Origin: Falsihalocynthiibacter sp042445055
GTDB taxonomy: Bacteria > Pseudomonadota > Alphaproteobacteria > Rhodobacterales > Rhodobacteraceae
Direction of reading: 5' to 3'
Assembly: GCF_042445055.1 (NCBI RefSeq)
Contig: NZ_CP170339.1
Span: forward strand, 2,480,001 to 2,544,000
DNA: 64,000 nt
Below the pieces are notes generated by a model. The model did no database searches and was not told the origin of the DNA. It was given only the letters and a program-made list of their open reading frames with translations. Numbering within the stretch: the stretch's first letter is position 1; every line of letters begins with the position of its first letter. The position numbers were made by a program, and so were the translations under genes. Shown here in pieces: positions 1-9,787 of this stretch.

Positions 1-1049
1 ATAAAGTCGGCAACGATCAGGAAGTAGCCAGGGAAGCCCATACCTTCGATAATCCCGAGCTCAAAATCCAGCCGCTCTTGGTATTCTTCAACACTCGCAG
101 CATGAGGAATAACCGCCAAGCGCGCCTGTAGCCCCTCGTTGGCTTGGCGGCGAAGTTCCACCACCTCGTCATCAGCAAACTTCGGCAGGATCGGATCGCG
201 CAACGCGGCCTTAAACGCACAGCGCTTGGCGATCTCTACTGTATTTTCAATCGCTTCGGGCAAGTCCGCGAAGAGCGTGATCATCTCTTGCTGTGACTTA
301 AAATAGTGCTGCGGTGTGAGCTTGCGGCGCGCCTCTTGCTGGTCGACATAGGACCCTTCCGCGATACAGATCAACGCATCATGCGCCTCGTACATGTCGG
401 GCTTGGGAAAATACACGTCATTTGTCGCCACAAGTGGAAGGTCGCGCGCATAGGCCATTTCGACAAAGGCACGCTCTGTTGCGCGCTCTGCTTCGGTGGT
501 TTGGCCGCCCTCTCCCGGGTGGCGCTGAAGCTCTACATAGAGGCGACCGTCGTATATCTCTGCCAGTCGTGCGATCAACGCTTCGGCCTTGGGCCGCTGC
601 CCCGCTTGCAGAAGCTTACCAACCGCGCCTTCCGGCCCACCCGTCAGGCAGATGATGCCAGAACCAAATTGCGCCAATTCCTCGACCGTTACCTGTGGCA
701 GCTCGCCGTTGCCATCCACATAGAGACAGCTTGAAAGGCGCATCAGGTTCTCATAGCCCTCCTCATTCTGCGCGAGCAAAACAACGGGCGCAGGAACACG
801 CGGACGCTCCCCCGGAACGGGAGGATCATAGGTTACATCCACCTGACATCCGAGAATCGGCTGAATGCCCGCCTTGCTTGCGGTGACCGAAAACTCCAGC
901 GCTGCGAACATAGAGTTGGTATCCGTCAACGCGACCGCAGGCATGTTATTTTGCTCGCAATAACCAGCGAGTTTCTTGACGGGAACGGCCCCCTCAAGAA
1001 GCGAGTATTCCGAATGCAATCGAAGGTGAATGAACTGAGGATCTGACAT
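1..1049 (-). CDS. dnaE: DNA polymerase III subunit alpha, N-terminal part (cut by window edge)
   Basis: Catalytic subunit of the replicative polymerase. Only the first 349 codons are in the window; the family is about 1150 residues, so roughly the last 800 lie outside. The translation opens MSDPQFIHLRLHSEYSLLEG, the conserved start of the PHP domain, and continues with VALTDTNSMFAALEF and later FPGYFLIVADF, which is typical of DnaE1 and leads into the polymerase core. The ATG at 1047-1049 is chosen because the PHP motif follows at once. The 230 bp between this start and xdhA are divergent and must hold both promoters. Identity is firm from the motifs; the choice of DnaE1 over DnaE2 is inferred from the PHP spacing and the housekeeping context. 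Confidence 0.95.
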   Translation of the reverse strand, partial: MSDPQFIHLRLHSEYSLLEGAVPVKKLAGYCEQNNMPAVALTDTNSMFAALEFSVTASKAGIQPILGCQVDVTYDPPVPGERPRVPAPVVLLAQNEEGYENLMRLSSCLYVDGNGELPQVTVEELAQFGSGIICLTGGPEGAVGKLLQAGQRPKAEALIARLAEIYDGRLYVELQRHPGEGGQTTEAERATERAFVEMAYARDLPLVATNDVYFPKPDMYEAHDALICIAEGSYVDQQEARRKLTPQHYFKSQQEMITLFADLPEAIENTVEIAKRCAFKAALRDPILPKFADDEVVELRRQANEGLQARLAVIPHAASVEEYQERLDFELGIIEGMGFPGYFLIVADF

Positions 1050-1282
1050 AGGCAAAGGTTATCCCGCTTCGTTCCCAAGTGAAACGGCGAAATGCGCGGC
1101 CCGCCCAATTTACGGGCGTCGTGCACTATTGTTTAGAATTTCCATCAAGTCCTTTCGCTTTTAGAACAGAAAGATTTCTTGCCAGATGGCACAAATCTGC
1201 GCTTTGCTGTATTTTAAGCTGGACGCACCTTCGCTTTACGCCACATCGGGCGGCTGTGCATGTACTTCTGATGTAAGAGAAA

Positions 1283-2680
1283 GTGGCGGATTTTCACATG
1301 GGTATCACGTTTCTTCTCAACGGAGAAACTGTGCAGCTACAAAATGTTCCAGCAACGCAAACTTTGCTAGACTGGCTGCGCGAAACGCAACATCTGACGG
1401 GAACCAAAGAGGGCTGCAACGAAGGCGACTGCGGTGCGTGCTCTGTGATGGTCTCCGACGAAAACGGAGCGCGCGCGCAGAACGCCTGTATTCTGTTTAT
1501 GCCACAACTGAACGGCAAAGCTGTACGCACAGTCGAAGGGATATCCGCACCAGACGGCACCCTGCATCCGGTGCAATCGGCGATGATCGATCATCACGCC
1601 AGCCAATGCGGCTTCTGTACGCCGGGCTTTGTTGTGTCGCTCGCGGTGGCGCACGCCAATGGGACACAAACCCATGATGAAACCCTTGCGGGGAACCTGT
1701 GTCGCTGCACCGGCTATGCGCCAATCGTTCGCGCCGCAGAACACGCCGCAGATGCGCCTGTCCCGCCCCATATGATCGACACGCCGCCGCCAGCAGAGCC
1801 CGTCGCAACCACGGAAGAGGCCTCCAATTGGGTGCAGCCTGATTCATCCGACGCGCTCGCCAGTTGGTACGCCGAAAACCCAGACGCAACCCTAATCGGT
1901 GGCGCAACCGACGTGGGCCTGTGGGTCACTAAGCAGCTCAAGACACCCGCAAAAATTGCCTTCCTGAACCGTGTGAAGGATTTACAGACCATCACAGAAA
2001 CACCCGACGCATGGGAGATTGGCGCAGCAGTAACGGTTACCGATTTCACAAAGTTCATCACTCCGCATTTCCCGCATTTCGCGCGGATGCTGTCGCGGTA
2101 TGGCTCTACTCAAGTTCGGAATGCGGCGACGATTGGTGGCAATATCGCAAACGGCTCTCCCATCGGGGACGGCCCGCCCGCTCTCATCGCATTGGGTGCA
2201 AAACTCTCTCTGCGCCAAGGGGATAAGACCAGAACCATAGCGCTAGAGGACTTCTTTATCGAATACGGCAAACAGGACATATCCGAGGGCGAATTTGTCA
2301 CGGGCATTACGATACCCAAGCAGCCAGATACGCTCCGATGCTACAAGCTTTCCAAACGATTTGATCAAGACATCTCTGCCGTGCTTGGCTGTTTCAACAT
2401 CACCCACGACGACACGAAAATCACAAAGGCGACGATTGCCTTTGGCGGTATGGCGGGAACACCAAAGCGCGCCCTCAACGTTGAGCACGCCCTGATCGGC
2501 CAGTCTTGGACCCTCGATACAATCAAGGCTGCGCAGGCACAATTCCCAGAGGATTACACCCCCCTTTCGGACGCACGTGCCAGTGCGGATTATCGTTTGC
2601 AAGCGGCGCAAAATATGCTGCTGCGGGCCTTCCATGACGTCAACGGAACTGCCACGGACTTGCATGAGGTGACAGTATGA
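1283..2680 (+). CDS. xdhA: Xanthine dehydrogenase small subunit (2Fe-2S and FAD domains)
   Basis: Electron-transfer subunit of the molybdenum hydroxylase that oxidises hypoxanthine and xanthine to urate with NAD. The N-terminal plant-ferredoxin domain carries Cys45, Cys50 and Cys53 (GCNEGDCGAC). The second 2Fe-2S domain carries Cys109/112 (CGFCTPG) and Cys140/142 (LCRCTGY). The FAD domain follows with LIGGATDVGLW and TIGGNIANGSPIGD. The 465 residues fit bacterial two-subunit XDH, where the FAD domain is fused to the Fe-S domains. The start may be GTG 1283 or ATG 1298: a purine-rich AAGAGAAA lies before the first and GGCGGA before the second. The stop overlaps the next ATG (ATGA), so the genes are translationally coupled. 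Confidence 0.93.
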   Translation: MADFHMGITFLLNGETVQLQNVPATQTLLDWLRETQHLTGTKEGCNEGDCGACSVMVSDENGARAQNACILFMPQLNGKAVRTVEGISAPDGTLHPVQSAMIDHHASQCGFCTPGFVVSLAVAHANGTQTHDETLAGNLCRCTGYAPIVRAAEHAADAPVPPHMIDTPPPAEPVATTEEASNWVQPDSSDALASWYAENPDATLIGGATDVGLWVTKQLKTPAKIAFLNRVKDLQTITETPDAWEIGAAVTVTDFTKFITPHFPHFARMLSRYGSTQVRNAATIGGNIANGSPIGDGPPALIALGAKLSLRQGDKTRTIALEDFFIEYGKQDISEGEFVTGITIPKQPDTLRCYKLSKRFDQDISAVLGCFNITHDDTKITKATIAFGGMAGTPKRALNVEHALIGQSWTLDTIKAAQAQFPEDYTPLSDARASADYRLQAAQNMLLRAFHDVNGTATDLHEVTV

Positions 2681-4965
2681 GCACGCACAAGCCTCTCCCG
2701 CATGATGCCGCGGCCCTCCACGTTACGGGCGCGGCGCGCTATGTTGATGACATTCCCACACCCGCTGGAACGCTACACCTCGCATTTGGGCTTTCCACAA
2801 TCGCGAGCGGCAAGATAACGTCGATGAACCTCGACAAGGTTCGCGCATCCGAGGGCGTGGTGGATGTCCTCACTGCCGCCGATCTACCGTTTGAAAACGA
2901 TGTTTCGCCATCCATCCATGATGAGCCCCTGCTTGCGGATGGTACGGTTCATTATATCGGCCAGCCGATATTCCTTGTCGTTGCCAAGTGTCACCTCCTA
3001 GCCCGCAAGGCAGCGCGCCTTGGCGATATAACCTATAATGAAGAAACCCCGATCCTAACGGTGGACGAAGCCCTCGCCGCCGACAGCCGATTTGAGGATG
3101 GCCCGCGCATCTATTCAACGGGCGACGCCGAAGCCGCCCTTGCCGCAGCCACCCATCGTGTAACGGGGCTAATCGAAATTGGCGGCCAAGAGCATTTTTA
3201 CCTCGAAGGCCAAGCAGCACTCGCCCTCCCCCAAGACAACGGCGATATGCTGGTCAATTCCAGCACCCAACATCCGACCGAAATTCAACACAAAGTGGCC
3301 GACGCGATTGGCGCTCCGATGCACGCCGTTCGGGTCGAGACACGACGAATGGGCGGTGGATTTGGCGGCAAAGAGAGCCAAGGCAACGCGCTTGCTGTCG
3401 CCTGCGCCATAGCGGCCACCAAGACGGGCCGCGCCTGTAAAATGCGCTATGACCGAGACGACGACATGACGATCACTGGCAAGCGTCACGACTTCCACAT
3501 TTCATATACGGCGGGATTTGATGACAACGGCAAGATCGAAGCCGTTGATTTCCTGCATCTCTGTCGGTGCGGTTGGGCGCAGGATCTTAGCCTGCCCGTT
3601 GCCGATCGTGCGATGCTTCATGCGGACAATGCCTATTTCATCCCGAACGCACGGATCGAGAGTCACCGCCTCAAAACCAATACTCAATCCGCCACTGCGT
3701 ATCGTGGATTTGGGGGGCCGCAGGGGATTTTAGGGATCGAGCGTGTCATGGATCACATCGCGCACACGCTAGAGCTTGATCCGCTGGAAGTGCGCCGCGT
3801 AAATCTATATCGCGATGCGCCGCAGGATTGCGCGCCCGTAATGTCACCTCAAGAGACACCCTACCACCAAGAAGTTACTGACAGCGTCATCAACCAGATG
3901 GTCGCAGACCTTGCCCTGAGCTGTAATTATTCCGAGCGGCGCGCAGCCGTTGATAAGTGGAACGCAGAGAACCCTATTTTGAAGAAGGGTATCGCACTCA
4001 CACCTGTCAAATTCGGCATTAGCTTCACGCTGACCCACCTCAACCAAGCGGGTGCGCTGGTGCATATTTATCAGGATGGCTCGGTCGCGCTTAATCACGG
4101 CGGCACGGAAATGGGACAAGGACTGTTCCAAAAGATCGCCCAAGTTGCCGCTGATGTGCTTGGCATCTCGATGGATCGCATTCGCATCACCGCGACCGAT
4201 ACCGCCAAGGTACCCAATACGTCTGCCACCGCCGCGAGCTCCGGAACCGATCTAAACGGAATGGCCGTATCAGCAGCCTGCCATGAGTTGCGCAATCGCC
4301 TCGCGGAACATATTGCCCCAAATGGCGCAGAGGTCACATTCAGCGACAATCAGGTGTGGTTGGACGGCGCGCCTCGGACATGGAATGAGGTCGTCAAATC
4401 CGCCTATGAATCTCGCGTCAGCCTCTCAACGACAGGTTTCTACAAAACCCCAGACATTCAATGGGACCGCATCGCAGGACGCGGGCGACCGTTTTACTAT
4501 TTCGCGTATGGTGCCGCCGTTTCCGAAGTTATCGTCGACACTCTTACGGGCGAGAACCGCATTCTGCGCACCGACATCCTTCATGATGCAGGAAGCTCCA
4601 TAAATCCCGCGCTCGACATCGGCCAAGTCGAAGGCGGTTTTGTTCAGGGCGCGGGCTGGCTCACGACGGAAGAACTGGTCTGGGATGACGCGGGAAGGCT
4701 CCTCACCCACGCCCCGTCTACGTACAAAATCCCGGCGTGCTCAGACCGTCCCGATATCTTCAATGTGGCGCTCTTTGATCGGCCAAATCCATCCGAAACG
4801 GTATCGCGTTCCAAGGCTGTCGGCGAGCCGCCGTTCATGCATGGTAACTCTGTTTTCCTCGCTATTTCAGATGCGATTGCCGCTTGCGGATCAACCTATC
4901 CATCGCTCAATGCGCCCGCCACGGCGGAGCAAATTCTCACGGCAATCAATCAGGTCCGCCCGTGA
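2677..4965 (+). CDS. xdhB: Xanthine dehydrogenase large (molybdopterin) subunit
   Basis: Molybdenum-cofactor subunit that hydroxylates the purine. At 762 residues it matches bacterial XdhB. Recognisable Moco motifs are GGGFGGKESQ near residue 226, AYRGFGGPQG near 340, the GTEMGQG loop near 475, and KAVGEPPFMHG near 714, whose Glu is the catalytic base of the family. The PARYVDD-like opening (GAARYVDDIP) is also typical. It overlaps xdhA by ATGA and its TGA overlaps the GTG of xdhC. Substrate could be another purine or N-heterocycle, since this superfamily is broad, but the XdhA/XdhB/XdhC set and the neighbouring purine-type transporter favour xanthine. Confidence 0.93.
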   Translation: MSTHKPLPHDAAALHVTGAARYVDDIPTPAGTLHLAFGLSTIASGKITSMNLDKVRASEGVVDVLTAADLPFENDVSPSIHDEPLLADGTVHYIGQPIFLVVAKCHLLARKAARLGDITYNEETPILTVDEALAADSRFEDGPRIYSTGDAEAALAAATHRVTGLIEIGGQEHFYLEGQAALALPQDNGDMLVNSSTQHPTEIQHKVADAIGAPMHAVRVETRRMGGGFGGKESQGNALAVACAIAATKTGRACKMRYDRDDDMTITGKRHDFHISYTAGFDDNGKIEAVDFLHLCRCGWAQDLSLPVADRAMLHADNAYFIPNARIESHRLKTNTQSATAYRGFGGPQGILGIERVMDHIAHTLELDPLEVRRVNLYRDAPQDCAPVMSPQETPYHQEVTDSVINQMVADLALSCNYSERRAAVDKWNAENPILKKGIALTPVKFGISFTLTHLNQAGALVHIYQDGSVALNHGGTEMGQGLFQKIAQVAADVLGISMDRIRITATDTAKVPNTSATAASSGTDLNGMAVSAACHELRNRLAEHIAPNGAEVTFSDNQVWLDGAPRTWNEVVKSAYESRVSLSTTGFYKTPDIQWDRIAGRGRPFYYFAYGAAVSEVIVDTLTGENRILRTDILHDAGSSINPALDIGQVEGGFVQGAGWLTTEELVWDDAGRLLTHAPSTYKIPACSDRPDIFNVALFDRPNPSETVSRSKAVGEPPFMHGNSVFLAISDAIAACGSTYPSLNAPATAEQILTAINQVRP

Positions 4966-5867
4966 GCTTTGATCTATATAGGCTTTCGCAACTCTGCGAC
5001 GCGCATGATACTGTCGCGCGCGTGGTTGTTGCCGATGTGAAAGGCTCCACCCCGCGCGACATCGGCGCGGAAATGTTCGTATGGAGCGACGGTCAACGCG
5101 GAAGCATCGGCGGCGGCGCACTCGAACATGAGGCAACCAGCGCCGCCCGCGACGCGCTCTCTCACCCTGCTCGGCCCCAGCTTCATCGGATTCCACTCGG
5201 CCCAAACCTCGGGCAGTGCTGCGGTGGCGCGGTGTCGCTTGTTACCGAAGTATTCACCGCCCAGACGCTACCAACGGGTCCGATTTTTGCGCGTAGAGTT
5301 GCGGCACAAGCCTCTGCACATGCGCCAGACACACTTGGCCTTGCCGAAGGTTGGCTTATCGAAGAGCTAACTTTCAACCGTACTCCAATCTGGATTTGGG
5401 GCGCGGGACACGTCGGGCGGGCGCTTGCCGCAACGCTTGCACCGATGCCGGACTTCGACGTTACCCTGATCGACACATGCGAAAGTCGTATGCCACCAGC
5501 GATTGAAAACGTCACACCGCTTGTTGCGGCGAATATGCCAAGAGCGGCGCAATACGCGCCCGCCACCGCACGACACCTGATTATGACCTACGACCATGCA
5601 ATTGACCTCGCCCTCTGCGCGGCCCTTCTCAATACGCCGCACAAAGATATCGGATTGATCGGATCGGCCACAAAATGGGCGCGCTTCAAACGCCGCCTTG
5701 GGGATCAGGGATTCAAAACTGCACAAATAAACAGCATTGCCTGTCCAATAGGCGATCCGAACGCTGGGAAACACCCGCAAGCCATTGCGATTTCGGTTGC
5801 CGCCGCGCTATTGCTGGTCGGTCAAAACAAAAAACACGCCTCAGATTCGCAAATAGGGGCGGCATGA
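4962..5867 (+). CDS. xdhC: Xanthine dehydrogenase accessory protein XdhC
   Basis: Binds the molybdenum cofactor, promotes its sulfuration and inserts it into XdhB in the family members studied. The N-terminal CoxI-type domain shows VVADVKGSTPRDIGAEMFVW and GSIGGGALEHEA. A Rossmann-like half follows with IWIWGAGHVGRALAA, then DIGLIGSATKWARFKRRL and the C-terminal CPIGDPNAGKHPQAIAIS. I place the start at GTG 4962, which overlaps the xdhB stop as GTGA and gives 301 residues, close to the family norm. A longer in-frame version starting at 4884 would lie inside xdhB and is unlikely. The cluster order xdhA-xdhB-xdhC is standard. Confidence 0.9.
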   Translation: MSFDLYRLSQLCDAHDTVARVVVADVKGSTPRDIGAEMFVWSDGQRGSIGGGALEHEATSAARDALSHPARPQLHRIPLGPNLGQCCGGAVSLVTEVFTAQTLPTGPIFARRVAAQASAHAPDTLGLAEGWLIEELTFNRTPIWIWGAGHVGRALAATLAPMPDFDVTLIDTCESRMPPAIENVTPLVAANMPRAAQYAPATARHLIMTYDHAIDLALCAALLNTPHKDIGLIGSATKWARFKRRLGDQGFKTAQINSIACPIGDPNAGKHPQAIAISVAAALLLVGQNKKHASDSQIGAA

Positions 5868-5883
5868 CAATGGGGACGACGAC

Positions 5884-7404
5884 ATGATAGAAACTGCGCT
5901 ACTGGCGGTGAATGGACTCACCAAAGCCTACCCCGGAGTCGTCGCAAACAGTGATGTTTCCTTTGCAATCAAGCCCGGCGAAGTGCACGCACTCCTCGGA
6001 GAGAACGGCGCGGGAAAATCAACGCTCGTCAAGATGATCTACGGCCTTGTGCGCCCCGACAGCGGCGACATGACACTCAATGGCGCGCCCTATTCCCCTG
6101 CCGAACCGCGCGCCGCACGGGCCTCTGGTGTGGCGATGGTCTTCCAGCATTTCTCTCTGTTCAACGCGCTAAACGTTGCAGAAAACATCGCCCTCGGAAT
6201 GGAGAACCCGCCCAAGCAAAATGTCCTGAGTGCTCGAATCCGCGAAGTCTCCGAGACTTACGGCCTTCCGCTTGATCCTGACCGCCTTGTTGGCGAGCTC
6301 TCCGCTGGTGAACGTCAACGCGTTGAAATCATTCGCTGTTTGCTTCAAAACCCCAAAATCCTCATCATGGACGAACCAACTTCGGTGCTTACACCGCAGG
6401 AGGTCGAGATCCTCTTTACGACACTGCGCAAACTCTCGGCCGAGGGCACCGCGATCCTTTACATCTCTCACAAGCTCGACGAAATCCGAAGCCTGTGTGA
6501 CAGTGCCACGATCCTGCGGCTCGGCAAGGTTGTCGATATCTGCGATCCGCGCGAAAAGAGCTCCCGCGAGCTGGCCGAAATGATGGTCGGCCAGACCCTC
6601 CACACCCCAGAGCGCACCCCGCATGCCTTTGAAGATATCGTTCTAAAGGTCAGCGATCTGTCGATGAAAGCGCCGACTGCTTTTGGCACATCTTTGAAAA
6701 ACGTTTCCTTTCAAGTACATGCGGGCGAAATCCTCGGGATTGGCGGCGTCGCAGGCAATGGCCAAGACGAACTCCTCGCCGCGATATCGGGCGAAACACA
6801 ACCAAACTCGGGTGTGGTCAGCGTCAACGGTACACCCGTGCAAAACTTGGGGCCCAATGCACGCCGACGTTTGGCCATACTGACCGCTCCAGAGGAACGC
6901 TTGGGCCACGCCGCCGCGCCCGATATGTCGCTTGTTGAAAACGCACTGATGACCGGCGCGATCCGCGAGAACCTTACCAATCGCGGTTTCTTGAAATGGA
7001 ACGCGGCGCGGGACTTTGCCGAGAAAATCATCAAGGATTTTGATGTCCGAACTCCGGGTCCACAAAACGTGGCGCGGGCGCTATCGGGCGGGAATCTTCA
7101 GAAATTCGTCGTCGGGCGCGAAATCCTCCAGCGCCCGGATGTGTTGGTCGTAAATCAGCCCACTTGGGGCGTAGACGCCGCCGCCGCCGCCGATATTCGA
7201 CAGGCATTGCTTGATTTGGCCGCCCAAGGTTCCGCCGTGATCGTGATTTCGCAAGACCTTGATGAGCTGATGGAAATCTCGGACAACTTCTCGGCCCTGA
7301 ACGAAGGCACGCTCACTGCTCCGCGCCCCGTACAAGGCCTGACGGTTGATCAGATCGGCCTGATGATGGGTGGCGCGCATGGCATGGAGGTCGCCCATGT
7401 CTAA
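5884..7404 (+). CDS. Purine/nucleoside-type ABC transporter, tandem ATP-binding protein
   Basis: Energises a BMP-family importer (YufO/NupO-like). It has two ABC domains in 506 residues, the layout of sugar and nucleoside ATPases. Domain 1 has Walker A GENGAGKST (39-47), signature LSAGERQRVE and Walker B LIMDEPTSVLTPQE. Domain 2 is degenerate, as usual in the family: GGVAGNGQDELL replaces Walker A, the signature is LSGGNLQKFVVGRE, and VLVVNQPTWGVD stands at Walker B. It begins 16 bp after xdhC, so transport and oxidation are probably co-transcribed, which supports a purine substrate. The exact ligand cannot be read from the sequence. Confidence 0.88.
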   Translation: MIETALLAVNGLTKAYPGVVANSDVSFAIKPGEVHALLGENGAGKSTLVKMIYGLVRPDSGDMTLNGAPYSPAEPRAARASGVAMVFQHFSLFNALNVAENIALGMENPPKQNVLSARIREVSETYGLPLDPDRLVGELSAGERQRVEIIRCLLQNPKILIMDEPTSVLTPQEVEILFTTLRKLSAEGTAILYISHKLDEIRSLCDSATILRLGKVVDICDPREKSSRELAEMMVGQTLHTPERTPHAFEDIVLKVSDLSMKAPTAFGTSLKNVSFQVHAGEILGIGGVAGNGQDELLAAISGETQPNSGVVSVNGTPVQNLGPNARRRLAILTAPEERLGHAAAPDMSLVENALMTGAIRENLTNRGFLKWNAARDFAEKIIKDFDVRTPGPQNVARALSGGNLQKFVVGREILQRPDVLVVNQPTWGVDAAAAADIRQALLDLAAQGSAVIVISQDLDELMEISDNFSALNEGTLTAPRPVQGLTVDQIGLMMGGAHGMEVAHV

Positions 7405-7443
7405 TTTTTCTCTTACATCTGCTGCAATGAATGGGGCATCCAA

Positions 7444-8529
7444 ATGATCCACCTCGAAAAACGCCCCACCCCGTCGCGCATGTGGACATTCATCACACCC
7501 GTCGCCGCTGTTTTGGCGACGATGATTGCGGGGGGCATCCTGTTCTCGTTCCTTGGCAAGGACCCGTTTGAGGTTATTCGCACGATCTTCTGGGATCCGT
7601 TGTTTAACCCCGCCTTCGCCGGATACTCACGACCACAGCTCTTAGTAAAAGCCGCACCGCTTATCCTTATCGCGATCGGTTTGTCGCTCGGGTTTCGCGC
7701 GGGGATTTGGAATATCGGTGCCGAAGGGCAATACATCATCGGTGCGATTTGTGGCGCTGCTGTCGGATTGGCCTTCTATCCGCTCGACGCATGGTTTGTT
7801 TTCCCGTTAATGGTGATTGCGGGCGCGATCGGCGGCATGTTGTGGGCGATGATCCCTGCCCTACTCAAGACCAAGTTCGGCACGAACGAGATTCTCGTTT
7901 CACTAATGCTCGTTTACGTGGCGGTGAATATCCTCTCCTCGGTTTCACAGGGAGCGTTGCGCAACCCAGACGGCATGGGCTTCCCTGGATCGCGTAATTT
8001 CCAACAGTATCCTGCGGGGCATAACGCCGAGTTAATCTCGGGAACGGGCATGCATTGGGGCGTTATCGCCGCGTTTATCGCTGTGATTGCCGCCTATATT
8101 CTTCTTAACCGCCATATGCTTGGCTTTCAAATCCGCCTAACGGGTGAGAGCCCCCGCGCCGCGCGTTTCTCGGGTGTTCGACCAAAGCTCCTTATCCTTA
8201 TCTGTATGGGTATCTCAGGCGTTACTGCGGGCCTTGCAGGGATTTTCGAGGTCGCTGGCCCCTCTGGCCAAATCAACATCAGCTTTAACGCGGGCTATGG
8301 CTTTACTGCGATTATCGTTGCGTTCCTTGGGCGGCTTCATCCCGTCGGCATCCTATTCGCGGGGCTGCTCTTGGCGCTGACGTATATCGGCGGAGAGTTG
8401 GCGCAACTTATGCTCACACTACCTGCGGCGGCAATTCAGGTGTTCCAAGGGATGCTTCTGTTCTTCTTGCTCGCGATGGATGTGTTCACCAATTATCGCC
8501 TGCGCATCGGCAAATCGGAAACCGTATGA
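7444..8529 (+). CDS. BMP-family ABC transporter permease 1
   Basis: Integral membrane permease of the YufP/NupP type (361 residues, about nine hydrophobic segments). Family marks are RAGIWNIGAEGQYIIGA and the cytoplasmic-loop sequence TGESPRAARFSGVRP, near where the permease contacts the ATPase. It starts 40 bp after the ATPase and overlaps the next gene by ATGA. It should form the heterodimeric channel with the second permease at 8867. The substrate is inferred as a purine or nucleoside from the neighbouring xdh genes. Confidence 0.88.
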   Translation: MIHLEKRPTPSRMWTFITPVAAVLATMIAGGILFSFLGKDPFEVIRTIFWDPLFNPAFAGYSRPQLLVKAAPLILIAIGLSLGFRAGIWNIGAEGQYIIGAICGAAVGLAFYPLDAWFVFPLMVIAGAIGGMLWAMIPALLKTKFGTNEILVSLMLVYVAVNILSSVSQGALRNPDGMGFPGSRNFQQYPAGHNAELISGTGMHWGVIAAFIAVIAAYILLNRHMLGFQIRLTGESPRAARFSGVRPKLLILICMGISGVTAGLAGIFEVAGPSGQINISFNAGYGFTAIIVAFLGRLHPVGILFAGLLLALTYIGGELAQLMLTLPAAAIQVFQGMLLFFLLAMDVFTNYRLRIGKSETV

Positions 8530-8867
8530 GCGCTGCACAACCATCCCTCCTGCGGCGTGTCACCCTAACCGCTATCGTGCTGTTTTTCGGCGTGCTTATT
8601 GGCGCTATGGGGCGGGCAATTGCCGTGCAACTTGGGATTGGGTTCGTGGCAGCGCCACTCTGGTTTGCCGCGCTTATTCTGATTTATATGGGCACGATCC
8701 TGTTTCGCGAGAACCTTTTGCGCTGGCTTGCTCCTTTCTTTCGCCTTTCCACAACAGAGCCCGATCACGGCGACAAACGCATTAACCTAATTGGGTGGAG
8801 CGTTTTCCTCGTTGGTTGCCTCGTTGGATATCTACTCACGGCCTTCATCCTTATCGGAGAATCGTAA
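8526..8867 (+). CDS. Small membrane protein inside the purine transporter operon
   Basis: A 113-residue protein with three hydrophobic segments (about residues 11-33, 38-56 and 88-108) joined by a polar loop, TTEPDHGDKRIN. I do not recognise a family. It overlaps the upstream permease by ATGA and the downstream permease by TAATG, so it is certainly read in the same operon. It is not part of the textbook BMP transporter, which needs only binding protein, ATPase and two permeases. It may be an accessory or regulatory subunit, but that is inference from position alone. Confidence 0.72.
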   Translation: MSAAQPSLLRRVTLTAIVLFFGVLIGAMGRAIAVQLGIGFVAAPLWFAALILIYMGTILFRENLLRWLAPFFRLSTTEPDHGDKRINLIGWSVFLVGCLVGYLLTAFILIGES

Positions 8868-9787
8868 TGGACCTTTCGCAAATTCAACTCGCTGCTCTTC
8901 TTGCGTCCCTAATGGTTGCAGCCACGCCGATCCTTTTGGCGGCGATTGGCGAAATGGTCGTCGAGAAGGCCGGTGTTCTTAACCTTGGTGTTGAGGGGAT
9001 GATGATTACGGGTGCGGTGTCTGGTTTTGTTGCCGCTTACACTACCCAAAGCCCGTTTATCGGGTTTGTCGTAGCGGCGGGCGCGTCGGCTTTGTTAAGC
9101 CTGATCTTCGCGTTTCTCACACTGAAACTTATGTCAAACCAAGTGGCGACAGGCCTTGCGCTTACGCTCTTTGGATTGGGCCTTTCGGCACTCATCGGGC
9201 AATCCTATGCCGAGGTGCGCCCCCCTGCGACGGCCAAGTTGGAAATCCCCGTCTTGTCCGATTTGCCGTTTTTCGGGCGCGTTCTGTTTTCACATGACCC
9301 TATTGTATATTTCTCGCTTATCCTGCTTGTGGCAGTCTGGGCCTTCCTGAAATACACGCGCCTTGGGCTTGTCTTGCGTGCCGTGGGGGAAAACCACGAT
9401 GCCGCACACGCGCTTGGATACAAAGTAGTGCGCATCCGTGTGGCGGCAATTGCATTTGGCGGAGCCTGTGCGGGCCTTGGCGGCGCGCACCTGTCGCTGG
9501 TGCGTGTGGCGCAATGGACCGACGGAATGACCGCAGGCGCCGGCTGGATTGCCCTCGCGATTGTTGTATTTGCAAGCTGGAAGGCACAGCGCGTGCTATT
9601 TGGCGCTTATCTTTTTGGCGGCATCACGGTTCTACAACTCAACCTTCAGGTCGCAGGCTTCCCCGTACCCGTGGAATACCTCTCGATGAGCCCATACCTC
9701 ATTACGATCATTGTGCTCGTCCTGATCTCCAGAAGCTCAACCGCCGCGCCCGCATCACTTGGAAAACCCTTTTATGCGGTGTCATAA
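8867..9787 (+). CDS. BMP-family ABC transporter permease 2
   Basis: Second permease (YufQ/NupQ type), 306 residues and strongly hydrophobic. Diagnostic stretches are AAIGEMVVEKAGVLNLGVEGMM near the N-terminus and LRAVGENHDAAHALGYKVVRIR in the coupling loop. The start ATG at 8867 overlaps the previous stop as TAATG and is followed by MDLSQIQLAALLASL. An in-frame upstream start at 8795 would overlap the small membrane gene by 73 bp and was rejected. It works with permease 1 and the ATPase at 5884. Confidence 0.88.
   Translation: MDLSQIQLAALLASLMVAATPILLAAIGEMVVEKAGVLNLGVEGMMITGAVSGFVAAYTTQSPFIGFVVAAGASALLSLIFAFLTLKLMSNQVATGLALTLFGLGLSALIGQSYAEVRPPATAKLEIPVLSDLPFFGRVLFSHDPIVYFSLILLVAVWAFLKYTRLGLVLRAVGENHDAAHALGYKVVRIRVAAIAFGGACAGLGGAHLSLVRVAQWTDGMTAGAGWIALAIVVFASWKAQRVLFGAYLFGGITVLQLNLQVAGFPVPVEYLSMSPYLITIIVLVLISRSSTAAPASLGKPFYAVS

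Noticed and set aside
1050..1282. tRNA or small RNA between dnaE and xdhA
   Set aside because: No T-loop (GGTTCGAATCC-like) or paired acceptor ends were found; the region looks like a divergent promoter.
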